Assembly: GCA_036850595.1 (NCBI GenBank)
Contig: CM072155.1
Coordinates: 8,558,256 to 8,622,255 of the forward strand
Length of the DNA stretch: 64,000 nt
From: Rhyacichthys aspro
Taxonomy: Eukaryota; Chordata; Actinopteri; Gobiiformes; Rhyacichthyidae
Reading direction: 5' to 3'
Shown piece after piece: positions 37,001-47,600 of the stretch. Positions within the stretch are counted from its first letter, which is position 1. Each line of letters starts with the position of its first letter. The notes below the pieces were generated by a model, which worked only from the letters and a program-made list of their open reading frames with translations, was not told where the DNA came from and did not search any database. The position numbers and the translations under genes are program-made.

Positions 37001-38423
37001 GGAGCGCGGCTGATTTGGACGGGCCATATTTCTCCCTTCCAAACCGTCGCTCCTCACAAGCTGGCTCGGAGAAACGAACGGGCTCATGCCGGCGCTGTCA
37101 CAAAAACACCGACAAATGCATCAACAGCAGGCATAATGAGCTGGCTTGTACACACGGCGGCACACACCCGAGTAAATACGGTACAAGCCACGAGCACACA
37201 AAGCAAAAGTCTAGACAAGATGAGTGCAACAAGAAATAATAAGGCAGTGAGGATTTTGTGGCTTTGTGGGAATTATACACAATCTTAATCTGTGTGTCTG
37301 GCTTATTCAAGATTGTACATGCCTGCTTTTCATTTCGACATCACTAAAAACACAAGGCTCTCAGCACCTTCCCAGGTCACTTCCACTTTTCGACAGGAGA
37401 GCAGCTGACAGCGAGGAGGGTTGTTAGGTTCAAAACAATGGAGTCATTCATATTCTGTTTCTTAAATTCACTGGAAATCTGAAAGAGCTGGGATGGCTGG
37501 GAGGGATGAAGAATAATGAAGTGAGACAGAGAAAGCACAGCACCTGCAGAGTAGATTTAGATCAAATGGGATCAGAGCAATTTAAAGTGTCAGTTTAGGT
37601 GGAACAAGTCAAACAAGTGCAGAGCTGTGTATTGCACTTCTTTCATGACTTTAACGGATGCTATGTTGTCACTTTCAAAGCTGTTCCTCTGAGACACAAC
37701 CATTCAGTGCAATCATGTGTGTTACTAAGATTGTGCATATAACACAATGCCCGTTGTATGTTATGTGTATGTGACCCTTTCCGGTTACTATCAGTGTGCC
37801 ATTGTTGTCACCAGTTCACCTCAGTCCTGTCTGCCTTTCAGTGACTTCACTATGAGTCATACTTTTACATAATTAACTATTTATGCGACATTTTTCATAA
37901 TTCAGTCATAATCCAGCATCTCCATCTTAGATCAATCAGTATAATGAGAAATTGTTATGGTGTATATATTCACTGTCTATTCTATTTTTGCGTGAGCTGT
38001 GGCTGTCTTGGTCATGTTAATATTTCATACGCGTAACCGGACAGACCAAGGCCTGGCTAAATAAATGTTAAATGAAGATGAATAAAATATATTATACTTT
38101 GAAGAAATAAAGAATGCATTGTTTATTCAAGAGACAGGCTATTTGAATACAGAGACGCTTTTGGAAACACTACAATGTCAAAAGTTCATTTATTCTCATA
38201 AGCTTCTCTTTTCCTTTCTTTCTGTCTTTTCTCACAGCGCCCCCACCATGCCCACGCTCTGTTCGACTTCACCCCTCACCACCCCTCGCAGCTCCGCTTC
38301 CTGCGCGGCGATGTCATCGAACTCGTCGACTGCTCTGACTCAGCTCGCTGGAGGGGACGTTGCCATGGTCGCGTAGGCTACTTCCCCCCGGAGTACGTCC
38401 AGCCCATATACCATTGCCAATGA
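17969..38423 (+). CDS. grap: GRB2-related adaptor protein GRAP (SH3-SH2-SH3)
   Basis: GRAP is a cytosolic adaptor of the GRB2 family that couples phosphotyrosine receptors to Sos/Ras, mainly in blood cells. Five exons (17969-18046, 21418-21515, 23234-23353, 32360-32528, 38238-38423) join in frame to 216 residues; human GRAP has 217. The N-terminal SH3 (about 1-58) has ALYTF, the acidic TEGDELSF loop, the pocket NWY and PKNYI. The SH2 (about 60-150) starts WFAGRISR, has GAFLVRESES with the phosphate-binding Arg, and keeps the YYVW tryptophan tied to pYxN preference in GRB2. The C-terminal SH3 (about 160-212) has ALFDF and FPPEYV, but its first pocket Trp is Arg (ARWRGR; human HWWRGR). MEAVALY and LKITNMEDDPNWY favour GRAP over GRB2. 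Confidence 0.95.
18047..21417. other. grap: grap intron 1
   Basis: 3.4 kb without recognisable coding sequence. Contains the CT/CA repeat at 19.95 kb and a TAGC-rich, locally CpG-containing patch at 20.83-20.96 kb. Confidence 0.6.
19945..19993. repeat. (CT)n(CA)18 microsatellite
   Basis: A CT run at 19945-19957 passes directly into CA repeats at 19958-19993. Intronic to grap. Confidence 0.95.
21418..21515 (+). CDS. grap: grap exon 2 (rest of N-terminal SH3)
   Basis: Acceptor TTTTTCTCCTAG|ATC and donor CACGC|GTAAGT. Encodes ITNMEDDPNWYTAELHNRKG and FVPKNYINLRPH, with the pocket Trp intact (NWY). Confidence 0.95.
21516..23233. other. grap: grap intron 2
   Basis: 1.7 kb; contains a CA repeat at 21691-21729 and a short TTTG run near 21995-22010. 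No coding exon seen. Confidence 0.6.
21691..21729. repeat. (CA)n microsatellite
   Basis: About 19 CA units in grap intron 2. Confidence 0.95.
23234..23353 (+). CDS. grap: grap exon 3 (first half of SH2)
   Basis: Acceptor CTTACCCCCAG|CTGG and donor GTCAG|GTACGA. Encodes WFAGRISRGVAESRL through GAFLVRESESAPGEFSMSV. FLVRES carries the phosphotyrosine-binding arginine. Confidence 0.95.
23354..32359. other. grap: grap intron 3 (9 kb)
   Basis: The largest intron of the gene. No coding exon found. Holds a dense TGACAG/TGACGTC cluster at 25.40-25.48 kb, a short inverted repeat at 24,080-24,102, and GC-richer patches near 28.56-28.64 kb and 29.44-29.58 kb that could be regulatory. Confidence 0.55.
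25400..25481. promoter_or_regulatory. Candidate enhancer: CRE and TGACAG cluster
   Basis: Within 82 bases: TGACAG (25400), CTGTCA (25412), TGACGTC (25422), TGACAG (25430), palindromic CRE TGACGTCA (25466-25473) and CTGTCA (25476). TGACAG is the MEIS/TGIF-type core and TGACGTCA the CREB/ATF site. Function is inferred from motif density only. Confidence 0.35.
32360..32528 (+). CDS. grap: grap exon 4 (second half of SH2)
   Basis: Acceptor AATTTGCAG|T and donor GCCAGG|GTATGT. Encodes YGDHVQHFKVLQD, CGQYYVWDEVFSSLNELVEF and YHSNSIAKERTVFLRD. The Trp in YYVW matches the EF-loop Trp that sets Asn(+2) preference in GRB2. Confidence 0.95.
32529..38237. other. grap: grap intron 4 (5.7 kb)
   Basis: AT-rich apart from a CpG-rich patch at 36,950-37,180. 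No coding exon seen. Confidence 0.55.
36950..37180. promoter_or_regulatory. Orphan CpG-rich patch in grap intron 4
   Basis: Contains GGGTCGCGGCGGGC, GGGCGGTGGAGCGCGGC, AACCGTCGCTCC and GCCGGCGCTG, far denser in CpG than the surrounding intron. Could be an enhancer or alternative promoter. An 85-codon open frame from 36,982 shows no family resemblance. Confidence 0.35.
38238..38423 (+). CDS. grap: grap exon 5 (C-terminal SH3 and stop)
   Basis: Acceptor TTTTCTCACAG|CGC; TGA at 38421. Encodes AHALFDFTPHHPSQLRFLRG, DVIELVDCSDSARWRGRC and HGRVGYFPPEYVQPIYHCQ. The pocket Trp position reads Arg (CGC). The rest of the fold (ALFDF, GDVIE, GYFPPEYV) is conserved. Confidence 0.94.
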   Translation, partial: RPHHAHALFDFTPHHPSQLRFLRGDVIELVDCSDSARWRGRCHGRVGYFPPEYVQPIYHCQ

Positions 38424-39306
38424 CGCGCCGATGACAAAGCCCCACTTGAGGCTTTAATCAACTTCTTGACCCCAAAACTTCACACCATTTCCATGACGTT
38501 CCATCCCCCCCACCTTTGTCCGACTATTTTAGAGACAGAAAAGCAATGTAACCGACTCACTACGCGCCTATGCCACCTCTCAATCAAGACCATTGGACCT
38601 ACAGACTGTGGAGAGCACAGTTTACACAAAACCACATGAACTTGCAGTCACACTAACCTGTTGAAAGATGCGGCTGAAGTTTACGTCGCTGCAATATGCA
38701 TTCAAGCAGGGAGATGCAGGAAGCTGTGCAAAGAGAGACATTGTTGTGAATGTCTAGAGACTCAAAGTGGACTCCTCTGACAAGAATTTTACTGTAAATA
38801 CAGATCTGAGCAAAAAAATACATGTAAACATAAAATGTATTAAAGGGGCTGTATGTAGTTTGGAGATTTCAGAAAAAAAAACGCTGGAATACTTCACTAT
38901 GTTTTTTTTCTGCTGTAGCTCTTGACTCCCCCTTGTGGTAAGTAGGTAATATTGGCTTCTGCAGACAATATTTTTTTCTGTTGATAAGTCACATTGATGT
39001 AAAACACTCAAAAGATATCTTTAAAGTATTTTAGAGCAAAAATATTACGTGTGTGTGTGTGCGTGTGTGGAAACTGCAGAGTGAAATGAACACTGCCCAG
39101 ACATGTTTTTATACCATAGTTTAAATGTCATGTTTCTACCCTCTTGTTTTGTCATAGTTTTTGTTTTCTGTATTTATTCATGTATTACATTAGGCTTACA
39201 GTATATTACAAGCAAGGCACAAAATGTAAAAAAGGATCTCTGTTGTGAATTTATGACTAAGAATCAGGACGGTCTTCCTTAACTTGTAATCGTTTCAATG
39301 AATAAA
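38424..39306 (+). other. grap: grap 3'UTR with poly(A) signal
   Basis: Follows the grap stop codon. The first canonical AATAAA on this strand is at 39301-39306; an ATTAAA at 38839 is an earlier candidate. Around 38,850-38,950 lies a stretch with CCCCCTTGTGGTAAG that looks like part of a dispersed repeat. Confidence 0.5.
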
Positions 39307-40809
39307 GTGATAACTCTTTAAACTTCCAACAATACTTTTCAGAACATCCAAATCCAACATATGGATCATTATAGTTTGAAGACATTTTTAATGACTTATT
39401 AATACTTTTTAACAATTAACAATAATAATTGAATTAATGGTGACACAAACCAAATGCACTGTGTCATTGTGGATGCCAAGACAGTGTAAAATGTGTGGAA
39501 TGTCACCCTGCTTCTCTCACCAGGATGTAATCTATGAAAACAGTCTCATTTCTCATAAACCCTTGTGACTATAACACATTTTATGCTCTTCTTTTCTTTT
39601 TATTTGAGCCAGTGGTTTTCTTCCTCGACAGAATCACCTTTGGCTCCTCACACAGTGACAGTTAGTCAATAATCTGCCAGCATCCAGAAGAAACGCTCGG
39701 ATGACGTGTTCCAAAAATAGTGCCATTTGCTCTTTTCTTTCTGAACTGCTGAGTCACTTTGAAGTGTAGGATACGCATTGTGTGGTGTGCGTGAAAAGAG
39801 ACAGGCTAACATATTCATGGTGACATATATTTGTGGCAAAAACTGGAAGGGAGATATTGTAAGAACATCAGTGGCGGTGTCGCGAAGCAAAATGCAGTGT
39901 GAAAGTCAACAGATGACTGCAAGAGAAGATGGAGAATGCAGGGCTGTAAAAACGCACAGAAAATAACAAAAGTGCATATAGGAGATGAGGTGTGAGCGCT
40001 ATGACATCAATGACAGACACAGGCGTCAGAGGCTCATCCAACAAAACAGTTAAACCTGTCTGACTGAGGCCCGTGGCTGTGTGAGCCCTGACAGATCAGC
40101 CTTAAATCATCATAAACCCTTACCTACATACTTCATAATTACTGCCAATCAGCAAGAGCAAATAAACCTTTAACATAAAGATACACTGAGTCAACATTCT
40201 AACACTAAGACAGTAACATAATAATCAAGTGACAGCTAGAAAGAAAGGAAGAAAGAAAGGCCTGAGGGACACTTCAAATCTGCCTCAAGACAAACAGTCA
40301 CTTTGAGCACAGCCAACACTGAATCTTAGTAAAACTGCTGAGACAATGTGCTAAATTCCTCACGTTAATGTAAATTTTAAAGCTATTCCAAACTGTGTTA
40401 TCACCACATTTGCACCAACATTCAAATGACTGTAGAAGTAATAGATTATACAGCATGAACATTTTGACCTACACAAGCTGAATGATGACTCTTGTTTAAT
40501 GGAAATTCTCAAGTAATAGGCTTTACATTTCATTTTGAGCAATATACTGCTGAAGATTGCCTTCCTAAACACGTTTGAACAAGTAAACTATGAACCTAAT
40601 TAAGGATTTCTGACGCATTCGCTTACGTATGATGTTTGGGGACACTAATGACTCCAGTGTTAGCCCCTTATTACCCTGTGCTCTCTTCTCACCGCCTAGC
40701 GCACACATCACGTGGTAAAGGTGTGTGTGTGTGTGTTTGCCTGTCAGGGTCACACCTGTCGGGCGGTGCCGGCGGCAGGGTGTCACTCATCTGCTCCTTG
40801 TCTTGTTTC
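39307..40809. other. Intergenic region between grap and fam83g
   Basis: No coding exon recognised. Contains only short GAAA/GGAA runs near 40,240 and a GT run near 40,723. The CpG-richer fam83g promoter begins at its right edge. Confidence 0.5.
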
Positions 40810-41052
40810 GCTAGTCTCCAGAAACAGGGTTGACATCGGGAGAGAGTGAACATGGCCGGTCCGGGAGGTAAGGACAGGCGACTTCATGAAGGACCGATAT
40901 GTTAAGCGGACCGCCAGCTGCACTTGTTTTTACCGCTCCAGTATTTGCACCTCGCTTTAATGCATCTTTTTCAGCTCGGGACAGGGGACGTGAGAGGCGT
41001 GTAAAGCACACGGTAAAAGTTTGTAGACTTTGACTTTAGTTTTTGCTGAGAC
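40810..41052 (+). promoter_or_regulatory. fam83g: fam83g 5' leader with probable small intron and upstream ORF
   Basis: An upstream ATG at 40852 (AACATGGCC) is followed by a strong donor GGGAG|GTAAGG at 40867 and an acceptor TCTTTTTCAG at 40974, defining a possible 108-bp intron. Spliced, the upstream ORF is about 23 codons and stops at 41031-41033, 19 bases before the main ATG; unspliced it stops earlier. The region is CpG-rich. All inferred from sequence signals. Confidence 0.4.
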
Positions 41053-41505
41053 ATGGCGCTGTCACAGATCCAGTGCCTGGATGATAACCACGTGAACCCG
41101 CGGACGCACGAGTCCAAGCCGGAGTTCCTTTACTGTGAGGAGCAGCGGCTCGCGCTCGAGACTCTGCTGCGCGATGGGCGCGAGGCGTTCTTCAAGCACC
41201 TGGAGGCGCGCGGCCTACGGGGTTTCCTCTCGGACCTGGAACTCGAGGCTCTGGTGGGGGCCGTGGAGCCCTACGACCCGGGGTCGGACCTGTACCGGGA
41301 GGACGCTGAGGACGAAGAGACCCCTCTGTCCCAGCACTACTGGCCTGATCTGTCCGACATGTCCACCCCTCAGCTGGACCTGGGCTGGCCGGACAGCGAG
41401 GCTTACCGTGGGGTCACACGCACCACCGTGCACACGCAGCCGCCACTGGAAGGACAGACCCACATCAAAGAGGTCATCAGGAAGATGATTGCGCAGGCGC
41501 AGAAA
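41053..41505 (+). CDS. fam83g: fam83g exon 1
   Basis: 151 codons from ATG (GAGACATGG) to donor CAGAAA|GTAGGT, phase 0. Encodes the N-terminal part of DUF1669, ending TQPPLEGQTHIKEVIRKMI and AQAQK. The exon is strongly CpG-rich, as 5' exons near promoters often are. Confidence 0.95.
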
Positions 41506-41546
41506 GTAGGTTCAACATCTGCTTCACTCGATGTTGGACTAAATAC

Positions 41547-41607
<61 letters not shown>

Positions 41608-44600
41608 ACTTTATATTATATATAGGTCTATTTAATCTATTTTTTAAAATCATTCTTGGTTAAAAATGCCCAATATATATAAAGACAAATGAATCAACAT
41701 GTTCATAACTATCACACTACACCACAAAAACTGTGAAGCTGACTCATTGTCACCATATGATTCAGTAACAGGTCAGAGTACATACTTCTGACCAGATGTA
41801 ACATTCAAGAGTAAAGTTCAGCTACAGTAGATTAACGCTTAGCTGCTTTATCAAGGACTATGGAGGTGCCACATGGCTGTACACGTATGCTGTATTTGAC
41901 TGTATTATTGACCATGACTGTGGGCATTAGTAGGGCTCGAGACACGAGAGAGACATGAGTCATTCAGCTAACATGTTTACTGACTCAGCCTTATAAACAT
42001 CTTTGACAAGAAATGCCTGTATGCCTACATATTCTTTAAACCTGTGGAACAGCCTATATCATTTGTTCTGGCATAAAGGCAAACAATGTCTGTCTGCTCC
42101 ATCTCCAGTGATGACAGTGAACAGTAAGAATGCCCCGTGTATTTAGATGTAGCAGCTGTGCACTTACATTCGTATATCATCCATCTGCCCATAAAGCTGT
42201 AATTCCTGTCTGTAATCTAAGATAATGTGTTTGTGTCCAGGTAATAGCAGTGGTGATGGATGTCTTCACAGATGTTGACATCTTCAGAGATTTGCTCGAT
42301 GCTTCTTTCAAGAGGAAGGTTTCTGTCTACATCCTGTTGGAACGCACCACAGTACCTCATTTCCTGTCCATGTGCCAAAGGGCCAATATGCATGCTGGGC
42401 ACCTCAAGGTGAGTCAAAGTACAAAAATGACACTTATTTATACACATTCACTTTCTGTTTACTTTGTGAAGAAAACAGAAATAACAGTCATTTCAGTATG
42501 TATAGGTGAACGTAGAGGCCTTTTTGTCAACCCTTAAACCATCCCATAACAGCACAAGTTATAAAACTCATTTTGTGAACTGGGTTGGGGCATGTAAAAG
42601 TAGGCCGTATGGAAATATACCTGTTACACAAAACTACCTCACTGAGATGCCAAACCACTAAGAATTAATGTATTGACTCATGTGGAGCCATTTCAACAAG
42701 TCTGGCTTGGTACTGTTTCACAACTTTTTAGGTTTCGGCAATAATAATTATTATCAAACTAATCAGACTGTACTGTCTGTCCCTGTGAAGCAAAACATAC
42801 ACAGACTCACAGATGTAAAGATTAAACTGTGATAAATATTAGCTTTATTGTGGTAAATATGAGGGTCTGAAATACAGTATCTAATAGAACAGCAACAATT
42901 ACAACTCATTCGTATCGCAAGCCAATGCTTTCATGTAACCTACACATAAACTTACTCCCAGTTTATGCCTAAGATGAAGTGAAAAGCAGAAAAGTATTTC
43001 ACCTTTAACAACTCCGATATGGTGGACTTTTGGAATGTATAGTAAGAGCGTTAGAGCACACAGAAGAGTGAATTCTGCTGAATCTTAACATCATACTGCT
43101 GTTTTTATTAATTAGACAGCAGCTTCTTCTTCAGAACACATTCTCCTAAATGTATTCCAATATGCACCAGTGTGTGTAAGCAAAATATCTGATCAAAACT
43201 CAAAATGTGACAGCAGCAGGGTCCTCTGTAAAAGCATCTGGCCAGGGACAACGACACATCTGGCTGTGTGGAGAGCGTCAGAGAACCGATCGGCAAACAA
43301 CGAGAGGATGGCTGACAGAAAGGAAGAGGGAACAGCAGCTGTAGTGTTTACTGTAAGATAGCAGCGACTTCGGGGAGTAGGTGGAAGAGTTGATAGACAG
43401 GACTGGGAGGAGTAGCAGATCAGCGGCGAGATGACTCAGTGTATGCAGGTGCCAGACTCTCTGTACTGCTCTGTTTAGTCTTTAGGGGGTTTCTTCATTG
43501 GAATTGTATAACCACGAAGCTTAGCGTAGAATGAATAATGGATTTAAGACAATATAATAGTTTAGTTGATAAGGCAATGGCACTGCACTGGTCTTTGGGT
43601 AAGGTTCAAAGCTTACACTTAAAAATTTAAAATGAATGGAATTGAGATCTGGCAACACATACATAAATAATGATTTGCTGATTTTATCGTTCACGGGAAT
43701 GTACCGAGAGAAAAGAAAGTAAAGGGTGGGACCTGCTATTCATAGTTTTGAGCTGCATTCTACCTTAAGAGTTATGTCAAGCTGTCATGTCATAAAACAA
43801 CCACAGAACACACAAGCCCGGTTTACTGTCTAAATGATACAGCTGTGTGAGATACACAGTCCATCTATTCATAATTCCTTGGAATAAGTTACAAGACACA
43901 TTTTTGGCCCGTGGTGTTCGTCTAGGAATGCGGTCTCGAAAAGATCAAGGCAGTGAATTCAAATGCGAGCTTCTGAGAGCTTTAAGTGCAGCTTATCAAT
44001 CTGTGGCACACTCACACTTTACCTCTGGACTGTCCCAAGGAAAAACGAAGCAGATAAGAGTAAAAAGTGTGAGGAAATAAACATCTAAGTCTTATCTGGC
44101 ACGTTTTTTTTACTATTTAATGACTTCACCGTTCTGCACTATCTATTTATCATGGAATGTTCGATGTCCTGAGCGTGGTCCACACAGTATAGGAAAAAAA
44201 AAGATTTCTTATGAGAACATGGATATCGCAAGAATCCATTACGTTAAAATCTGAACTTGCAAAACAGCAATTAGCATGGTCAAGATACCCTCAGGCAGAC
44301 TAGGGAGCGCGTCTCAGATCAAGTCCCAACAAAACAAGGATCAACTGATAAACGGTGGCGAGCAACGTGTCGATGCTTGTGCGTGATTTAATGACGGTAT
44401 CAGCTTTGTGTGGCTTATGTAATTACATTTTGTAAATGAGCAATATTTAGAATTGTACAATAGTGGTAAGCGCAAAATTACCCTTTGACAGTGTATTAGT
44501 ATAGTATTAAATGATGTAGAAATAGTGTTTGTCTTTTTAACATCTATCAAATGGGAAATATGTAGATAATTACAGTTTATCTCACAAGCTCTAACCTGTG

Positions 44601-47600
44601 TATCTTCAGTGGTATGTATCTCAATTAGATGCAGTGTTTTGATCACAAGCTATACCTGGTCAAACTGAAATCATATGTAAGTGTAAAAGCTATTTCTGAT
44701 GATTGTTGTTTGTGTCCAGAACCTCCGTGTGCGCTGCTCTGAAGGAACAGACTTCTACACTCACTCGTGCACAAAGGTCAGAGGGCGAATGGGCCACAGG
44801 TTCATGTTTGTCGACGGAGACAAGGCAGTGTCAGGCTCTTACAGGTCAGTGTGCTTGGAGCTTATGTTCCCTGTGAGCGAGAGTTTAAGAGACAAAGAGA
44901 TATTATCTGTGCGCTCCACCTTTGTCATTATGAGACTGGAACAGACAAACATGTAGAAAGAATGCACGGTGTCTGTAAAAGTTACCTCGTTTCAATACAA
45001 GACGGACAGGTTGTAAGTGTCTCTTGTGTGCACGAGAAGTGAAAACAATTAGAGGAAACTGAATAGTGTGTTTATTTTAGGGCTTTTTTGTCAGTTGGTG
45101 CTTTCAAGTGGGTTATACATAATTTATCAATTCATAGTAGGTCTCATTTTGTATTTTCTCTTTTGGTAGCTTTACTTGGATGTCATCCCGTCTGGACAGA
45201 AACCTCATCACTGTCGTCACGGGACAGGCAGCGGACGCCTTCGACCGTCTGTTCCGCTTCCTTTACCTGACCTCCAAGCTCGTTGACCTCCGCCGAGTCG
45301 CCACCGAGCCAGAACCCGAGCCAGATCCTGTGCCGCAACCCACCTCTGTGCCCCCACCATCTGCCGCTGTTGCTAGGAAACTGTTCAACCCTAAGTATGC
45401 TTTGGTTGCCGCTGGAAACGCCAGTCTTAGCCCTTCCCCTTCCGCCGGCAACAACAGCCCCAAAGAGTCCCAGAATGCGGCGGATGCTAAAAACGAAGAA
45501 ACGAATAAAAAGAAGCGAAGGAAGGCGAGTAGAGAAGCTGTACAGGAAGCTCCGCCCCTTCACCCGGGACTTACTAATCTAGAGAAGGCATGTTTGATTG
45601 ATTACCTGCCTATCTGGCCCGAGCCTGACCCTCCCAGTGATGTCATTGGATTTATTAACATTCGAGATACGAGCAAGCCAACTCAAGTTCACCTGCAGCG
45701 CTCGGAGATGTTTGAAACCAGCCAAGCAATCAGGTTTAGCAGTCCCTTCAGCACACAGAAGGAAACTCTGCCAGAGGTCGCCAAGCCTCGAAATCAAACT
45801 GCTGCTACACATGAGGAAAACCTCACACAGCCTCAACAAAACAAGGCTGAAAAGATAGCTTCAGAGTCACCACCGATTCCTGCAAAGTCTATAGAAGTAC
45901 CTCCATCTGAATCGGACAAAGAAAATGTAAAGGCTCCGAACAAAGAGTCTAATCTACAGTCAAACACACCTGCAAACAAGAGCGCAGTTCACAGCTCCTC
46001 TTCGAACTCACACACACCTCCGCAACCTGTTAAAACTGCTGCATCTCCGAGTTTTACTGCAGAAGGCCCCAAGACAGAGTCGGAAAGAAAAACCCAAGCT
46101 GAAACAAGTTTAAACGGTAAAAGTGCTCTTCAAGACAGGACTCACACCGAGCAGAACCATAATCAAAGCTCCAAAGCGCTTGCCCCCAGTGACTCAAACT
46201 CGCAGACACATCACGCTGCTCAGTCAAAAACACAGAAACACGCCTCTTCTGAGAACATTCCTTCTTCCAGTAACCATATTTCAAGCTCTGTCACTTCTAC
46301 CTTAGCTTCCGCCAATTACCAAGTCTCCGGAGCTACAGCGCACTCGGGCTTGACGAGCTCTGGCCCCGTACTGCCTTTGACCCCCATTAGCTCTTCCTCT
46401 CCTCCCCTCACCGCTGGTTCCACTGTAACAACTTCCTCTACAGCATCCCCCCCAGTTCCTAAACCGCGAACTGTCCAGCTGGTCATTAAAGACAGCCTCG
46501 GCCACGATCAGAAAATACCAGAGGTCAGCATCGTCAGGAAACCAGAGAGCCCGGCTAAAACTAAACTAACAGCGGTCCACAATGAGCCTCTTGTAGCGGC
46601 TGCGCTCCCACGAAAAGAACCTGAGACTGTCCCCGAACTAACAAACAAAAGTGCTGGCCAAACGATCCCAGAAAAAAGCACAGAGAACACTGGGAAAGAC
46701 TGTTCGCAGCAAAAACAGAGCGGGGCGTCCCAGGAGATGAGGAGCAAGGAAGCAGCTGGAGCGCACAATGATAAAGCTGAGGCACAACTGGTCACTGGCA
46801 ACAAAATAATAACCCAGGCTAATGCTATTATTACTAAAGCTCCGACGGAAGAGAGCATGAATATTCACAAGGTAACTCCAGGAGAAGACGAGGCTTTGTC
46901 TGCGGCAAAGAGCAAAGTCACCCAAATGGGAGACTCTCTAACCTTCAAGACCACAGAAAGTCCCCAAAGAAATAGTGGCATCGCCAAAGTCCCAAGTCAA
47001 ACACTTAACAATGCAGCACAAGGAAAAACATACCACGCCAGAGCCGACACACCTCAGAGGATATCGTATTACAGCTCCAAATCAGAGGAAAACATAGACT
47101 CTTTGAAAGACAGATCTCCAAAGTTTAAAATGCGACAGAGAGACAAAGCTGGTGATAGCGCTTTCACTGTAGATACACAAAGCCAACAAGGAGGCTTTTT
47201 ACCACACGCCGGTGAAAGTGTGCTCAGAGCTGCAAAACATAACAGTCACACCTCTCTATTATCACCCAAAGCATTAGGGCTGCCTCGCACACCTGAGAAA
47301 CCCACGTTTTTACACTTGAACGACTCACAAACAGCAGGTCTGCGTTTGACAACACCCGAAAAAGAATCTCAAACGCGATTAAGTCCGACTCCTGATGGTT
47401 TCACAGCTCGCGTACCCACTCCGGACTCTCGAATCCACACTCCGGACTCGCGTTCCCGTACCCCCGACTCCAGAACGCCGATGTCCGACCTGAGCGACGG
47501 CTACGGCTCCACCACCTCAGACGAGTATTACGAATGCAGCGAGTCCCCTTTAAACGAAACTGTTGTAGACCGACTGGTATTTTACAGCCACGGGGCAATA

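Noticed and set aside
36982..37239. 85-codon open frame in the CpG-rich patch
   Set aside because: CpG-rich DNA has fewer stop codons; no domain or splice evidence.
41506..41625. Poly-valine extension of fam83g exon 1
   Set aside because: It is the (GTT)20 repeat read past a clean GTAGGT donor, and exon 2 joins in frame without it.
43570..43620. Possible tRNA gene or SINE in fam83g intron 2
   Set aside because: Only a weak box B-like stretch; no clover-leaf could be formed by eye.
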